Shown one piece after another: positions 59,701-64,000 of a DNA stretch of 64,000 nt (position 1 is the first letter of the stretch; every line of letters starts with the position of its first letter). This stretch comes from Euwallacea fornicatus (lineage: Eukaryota > Arthropoda > Insecta > Coleoptera > Curculionidae). The notes under the pieces were generated by a model. It was not told where the DNA came from and did no database searches. It saw nothing but the letters and a program-made list of their open reading frames with translations. Location: the NCBI RefSeq assembly GCF_040115645.1, contig NC_089575.1, positions 1,798,001-1,862,000 on the forward strand. Reading direction: 5' to 3'. A program made the translations under genes and the position numbers.

Positions 59701-62700
59701 ACTCCGACAGGTAAAAATCCCCAATTCTCGCAGTTTAAATGCCAGCCCGATTACCGTACGAGCATTTTCCAGTTGCTTTAAAGATTACCAAATCGCAGAT
59801 AATCAGTTAATAGAATATTTGGCATCGATTCAATGGCAACATTGAACTATACATTCCTGATATTTTTATTTTGGTCTTAGTGAATAGAAAATAAATTAGC
59901 TTTGTTTCGAAACGAAGAAAGTTCACGCGGTGCGGACTATTGATTAAGTTGCCGCGTCCGTTTCTTCGGATCCGACGTCATTCGAGGCGACCTGCGGCGG
60001 CGAACGGCACCGCAGTACCGTCCGGCGGCCATTTTGTCGCGCCGAGTTCGCACCTCGCGGACGTCCGGGCGTTTACTCAGCGAATTTAATTTGAAAATAA
60101 GCGCAAATCGGCGAACTGGGGCGCTGCCCCCCGGGGGCCCCCCCCTTGAGACTGGCCGGAAAGACTGCGGCGTTTTTCGTTTAAGTCGGCTGTTTCGGCT
60201 TCTGTAATGCCGCGCTTCGGGTCCGTTGGATCGGGGAGATGGGCGCATCAGGAACCAAGACGCGTCCCAACTTCGCTTGTGGGGGCTCTGCCGTTCGGGA
60301 CGGTTCGAGCGAGCGACCTGGGCTAACAATTTCTCGTCTTTCTCCCGAACGTTCGGGGCGCTCTTTTTCGCTTACGAATCGATTTCGATCCGACGTCGGA
60401 CTTCCCCAATAACCGCAATTTGCAAAAATAATTATCGCCTCATGAATGAACCTCGAGCTGACGTGTGTTTGATAAATATAGAAACATTACCAGGCGTAAT
60501 CAAAACAGTGGCCTTCCATTCTCGGAATTCAAAGTCAATATTTCCTGTTTGGAAAAGTTCGGTTGGTCAGCGATTTGCATTAAAGTTCACGTCCTCACAT
60601 GTTTGCCCGTCATACGTGCACTTTGTATATTTTCCTGCCTCCTCGTTGTTTGTGCACCTCACTTTTGAGTTGCGACCACCTCAAATCGCCTGTTTACAAT
60701 ACGCGTAAAAATTTCTCGTTTCATTAGCATCCGGGATCGCAACTTTGGCAAAACAATCAGACACGAATATCTCAGGCATTATTGCGTTTAGTATCGATAT
60801 AAGTGTCAGTTTGAAATACAAGTTCTGCAATAATTACCGAAACCGTTTATTTGCTTTCGGAGTTTTACGGCTGAGCCACAAATAACGACTTATGTCATCT
60901 CTTGGATCTTGAAGCCGCTGCTGCGTAGTACGCGATTTAAGGAGAATGTGATCGTTTCTTATCCACGGTCTGCATCCTCGAGTAGTTTTTCATCTGGCTC
61001 ATGTGTGTCGATTCGAGTACTTAACCGGGCAACCGTGCCAAATTATGTCTCCTGCTATTTTAAAAGCACTTTGACCCTCTAATGGCGGTTCTATGTTGCC
61101 AAATAGCTGCGGGAAACCTTCACGGCAACGATAAATAAATAATACTTGTAAAGGCACTTCGGCATTTTATCGCGCTGGATGATTTTTCTCGGGAGATAAT
61201 CCGGGATTAAGCTTATGAAAATGCGCGTAAAACTGTGATTCTCGCTTTTACGCTATTGTCGATCATTTTTTTGTCCGCTGGCACCCGCTACGATACGCCG
61301 CTGCGTCGGTTTTCTTGACCGCACCATCGGTAGGGAGCCACGTTGCGCTGGACGACACGCCAACGGGGAAGAAATGTTGATGCGAATCGTTCTCAGTTGG
61401 GCCATCGAATATTCAGATTTCAGATCTGTTTGGCGCGAACACTTACGTACCTTTTCTGCGGAAACACACCGCAATGAACCTACTTCGTGTCCTGATATCA
61501 ATTCACATTTAGTCTCGGTCCTGCCGACCATCGATTTTCCCATGCTGCCCGAGCTGGCCCGATAGCACACAGACCCGGTTTAACCGCGAAAAACGTAAAA
61601 TGCGAGGAACTTTTAATTGAAATTCTTTCCGCACCTACGTAGATTGGCGGCCCCGGCATGACCAGATGATCAATTCACAATTCGAAAGCACCATCCGCGT
61701 GTTCTGCCCAGAAAACCTCCCGGATTTATTTGACAAGAGCGGAAGCAGAGACCGGAACCGGAAATTGCGTCACGGCCAATTAGAAACAGGGACGGCGATG
61801 CCGTGCAGATGTCAACTGATGACGCCCGATTATCTTGATCTGTCTACGATCTTCGCGAAGTTGCGGTAAACGTGCACGAGATGACACGTCTGTCGTGGCT
61901 GGTGGAGTTCGATCGAAAGGGGGCAGGAGCAAATCCTGCCGGGCCCACCACGTTCGTCTGCAATGTTGGATTCGTTTTGGGCAATCCGTGTGGATTCTCG
62001 ATAATGAAAATTTCATCGAAATTGAGAGCAAATTTCAAGGTCAGGTAGAATTCCTTGGCGTGGTACCCGGATCGAAACGTAATCTACGCACTTCGATGCG
62101 TTCGTCAAGATTTCAATACTCCAGAGAGAAAAATCTGGCTCTAATGCGAGAGGAGAACCCGCGAAAATAAGCAGGAGCGGATGCAGCTAACGCTTTCCTT
62201 TTTTTCCGAATTAAAATCAGTTTTAAATGTACCGCGTGGGGAAAATTTTCGAAACCGAAGCGGCAAAACCTCCGTCGTCATCGACATTTATCCCCGAGGA
62301 CAGTTCCGGGTCGGGGGAGGTTACAAGTGGGGGCCCGAGATTTTAGCGGGTAGGCGCGCTAAGCGAATGCCACACCATCCAGCCGCCGGGACAAGGGGGT
62401 TGATGTTTTTTGAATTTTTCCTCGAGAAAAAAGTGCTCCCGCCAAATGCAGTTTAGAGCCACATACCGGGTGATTCCGCAAAGTTAAATTCAAACGACTA
62501 AATTTGAATTTCTCGTCGCGCGACACGCCCGCAATTTGACATTTTTGACATATGTGACAAACGTTTACATCTTGAGGTTTACTGCGAACCGACTCCGACT
62601 TCGCTATTTTAAGACCGAAGTTCCAGACATTTTTACATGCTCGGAACGGCCATTTCCTTTCCAATAAGGTTTTACGAGTTGATATTTGCGTATCAGAGCG

Positions 62701-64000
62701 GAACCATATTTTTCGATGTTTTCGTGTCTCTATTGTGGCGCACTGTCGCCCCAGTTCCGTTTGCGAAACGAGGAGCCAGGCGGCGAATGTGGACCCGTGT
62801 AGTAATTAGACTACAAGCGCGAGCAACAAAAAGCGCGGCGCCATTTTGACAATTTGAAAAAAAACAAAAGCACCTTTTGCCGCCATTTTGCGGCCAATTG
62901 CTATCTTGCGACGCAACGTCGTAGAGGAGTTTTTTCGCTGCTTCCGAATTTGTTTGAAAATATTTGGAACTCTATTTTTAAATGGCGAATTCAACATTTG
63001 AAATCGTGGAATCACTTCCGTCGCGTATGGCAGAAAATCGTGGCGATCCATTGGAGGACTGGAAATTTTAATGTTCAGGTGAAAAATTGGAAAGGGAGCC
63101 GCTTTGCGGAAACGCCCGCTACATGCACCTGCACCTCGGGCTATTCGCTTTTTTTAGCTTCACAATGGGGATAAATTTACAGTCTAGGAAATCAACAAAG
63201 CGTCCTCATTAAGCTTATTCTCCGCTTTCCGCTAAACAAGATTATCTATTCTAGCCATCTCTAGAGCCCTCTAGCGACTTATAAAAACATTGTTTGGTTT
63301 ATGGCAATAACCGCAGTTAGCGCCGCAACGGTAAATAAAATAAACTACCCCGTGTTTGTCCCGTCCCATGGGAACCGTTGCCAGGCAATTCGAAAAAAAA
63401 CCTCCCCATTTTTGAGCTCCAATGGTGCCGCAATTTCACACGTTTGGATGTACGCCTTAACAATTTACGTATCGGTGACCGTAATGATAAAACCCGAGAA
63501 ATTCGCTCTATTTAGAACTAATTTGCGTATTGATTCGGGCTTCCAGATCCAATGAATGTATGCACTAACGCGGTGAGATAACAAATTTGTAGTATCGCTT
63601 AAATTTAGATAATTTGGCATTGGTATAATATGAGGATCTGGTCAGGAACAAAAGCCAAATTATGAATAACCGTGTTGACGTCATGGAACAATTCGTTTCC
63701 TGACGGTGCTAAAGTTAAATCGACTCTCGACCACGAAACATTGGGTCTCTTTCCACCATGGCTTGAGACCTTCGTGGCGCCATTGATCGTGAATGACGAC
63801 GCGGCGCCGTCGACAGCGTCCATCGGGGCCACGTTAAGGAGCAGACATGAGAGAGTTAAGCACGGAATTGGGTCAGCGGAACCAAACAAAGCCGGGGATA
63901 CGCGAATTCCGCATTTTTAACGAACTGTTGAATCTGAGGGAAAACTTACCATCGTCGGCATACGTTTCGGATCCGTAACCGTCTTGCAGACCATTGGCCC
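50800..64000 (-). CDS. jp: Junctophilin, 5' part beyond the window edge
   Basis: Exons on the minus strand: 64000-63950 (cut by the edge), 59066-58774, 57827-57660, 57607-57276, 57225-56377, 55872-55670, 55108-54945, 54522-54430, 51802-51602 and 50886-50800 (TAG). All phases agree. Junctophilins hold ER/SR membrane close to the plasma membrane in excitable cells. Visible are MORN-repeat sequences (NGLQDGYGSETYADDGTYQG across the first junction; GEWSNDKRSGYG and GEWYANKKYGYG in exon 57607-57276), the conserved helix AAVNAAQRASKIALQKADIA, an Asn/Pro/Gln-rich insert in exon 57225-56377, a Ser/Thr-rich linker, an acidic patch ADDEEEEELMF, and the C-terminal membrane anchor LVLVVLFINISLAIMFFKLL. 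About 810 residues are in the window; earlier MORN repeats lie outside. The acceptor at 54523 has a weak pyrimidine tract and is the least certain junction. Confidence 0.95.
51803..54429. other. Junctophilin intron with an inverted-repeat element
   Basis: A 2.6-kb intron. No exon is supported in it. An inverted-repeat element lies at about 53020-53380. TACAGGATGAGTC at 52680 is another transposon-end-like word. The open frame at 52414-52677 has no family resemblance. Confidence 0.5.
53020..53380. repeat. Inverted-repeat element, about 110-bp arms, in a junctophilin intron
   Basis: The left arm (about 53020-53140) and the minus-strand reading of 53380-53255 share, in order, AAGCTTTCGT or AAACGTTTAT, TTGTCGAAAACCTTATCGTT or TTGTCAAAAGCCTTATCATT, TGGAACCAAACAAGATTTAA or GGGAACCAAGCGAAACTTAA, and GGATTTAAAGGGATT or GGGATTTAAAAGGATT. 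No coding capacity. Probably a decayed foldback or MITE. Confidence 0.6.
54751..54773. repeat. (GCA)n trinucleotide tract in a junctophilin intron
   Basis: Seven GCA units plus GC. It lies between the exons at 55108-54945 and 54522-54430. The minus-strand frame of the upstream exon stays open through this tract (encoding an Ala run), so a retained-intron isoform cannot be excluded, but GTAGGT after 54945 is a good donor. Confidence 0.7.
59067..63949. other. Large junctophilin intron (4.9 kb)
   Basis: No exon is supported between the two MORN-coding exons, which join directly in phase. GC- and CpG-richer patches occur at about 59980-60320. CGCCATTTTG-type words occur at 60026-60036, 62838-62848 and 62879-62890. 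Open frames (for example 60226-60708, 59937-60329 and 61253-61570) have no family resemblance. Confidence 0.5.

Noticed and set aside
1..64000. CRISPR arrays, bacterial operons and ribosomal RNA genes
   Set aside because: None is present; the window is eukaryotic nuclear DNA with spliced genes.

Overview
The window reads as nuclear DNA of an arthropod, most probably an insect. The genes are split by GT-AG introns, nuclear genes for mitochondrial proteins and an animal junctophilin are present, and introns and spacers are full of Tc1/mariner, piggyBac-like and foldback elements of kinds common in insects. No taxon below that can be fixed from the sequence alone.

Layout. Positions 1 to about 22,000 hold no gene I can support. 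They contain a broken mariner transposase (about 7,200-8,270), a 120-bp-arm hairpin (about 9,370-9,670), a 2-kb long-inverted-repeat element with a transposase remnant (10,885-12,926) and two 0.7-kb foldback elements (18,835-19,536 and 20,881-21,585). From 22,842 to 29,461 (+) lie four exons of the mitochondrial calcium uniporter pore subunit MCU. Its 5.6-kb intron carries a complete Tc1-type element with long inverted repeats and TA duplications. Positions 29,462-33,600 are spacer with two more inverted-repeat elements. From 33,615 to 36,982 (+) a three-exon gene encodes a divergent Amt/Rh-family ammonium transporter; its first intron is almost entirely a decayed piggyBac-like element.

From 37,068 to 37,883 (-) lies NELF-E, a subunit of the factor that pauses RNA polymerase II. 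It is tail-to-tail with the transporter and head-to-head with the next gene. Positions 38,491-42,102 and 44,927-46,483 (both +) hold two intronless paralogs (1,203 and 518 aa) of a family I do not recognise. They share an N-terminal motif, a repeated domain containing E(K/R)DL, a Cys-Trp/coil region, AT-hooks and a C-terminal domain, and a dead Tc1 element lies between them. This pair is the best candidate here for something undescribed. From 47,221 to 49,272 (-) lies mitochondrial tryptophanyl-tRNA synthetase, complete in seven exons. From 50,800 past the right edge (-) lies junctophilin, nine complete exons plus one cut by the window end, including the last MORN repeats, the alpha-helical region, an Asn/Pro/Gln-rich insert and the C-terminal membrane anchor.

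The genes do not form an operon. MCU and WARS2 act in the mitochondrion, junctophilin ties the ER/SR to the plasma membrane, NELF-E acts on Pol II, and the AT-hook pair probably acts on chromatin. Exon boundaries were worked out by hand from reading frame, splice sites and family resemblance; no database search was run.
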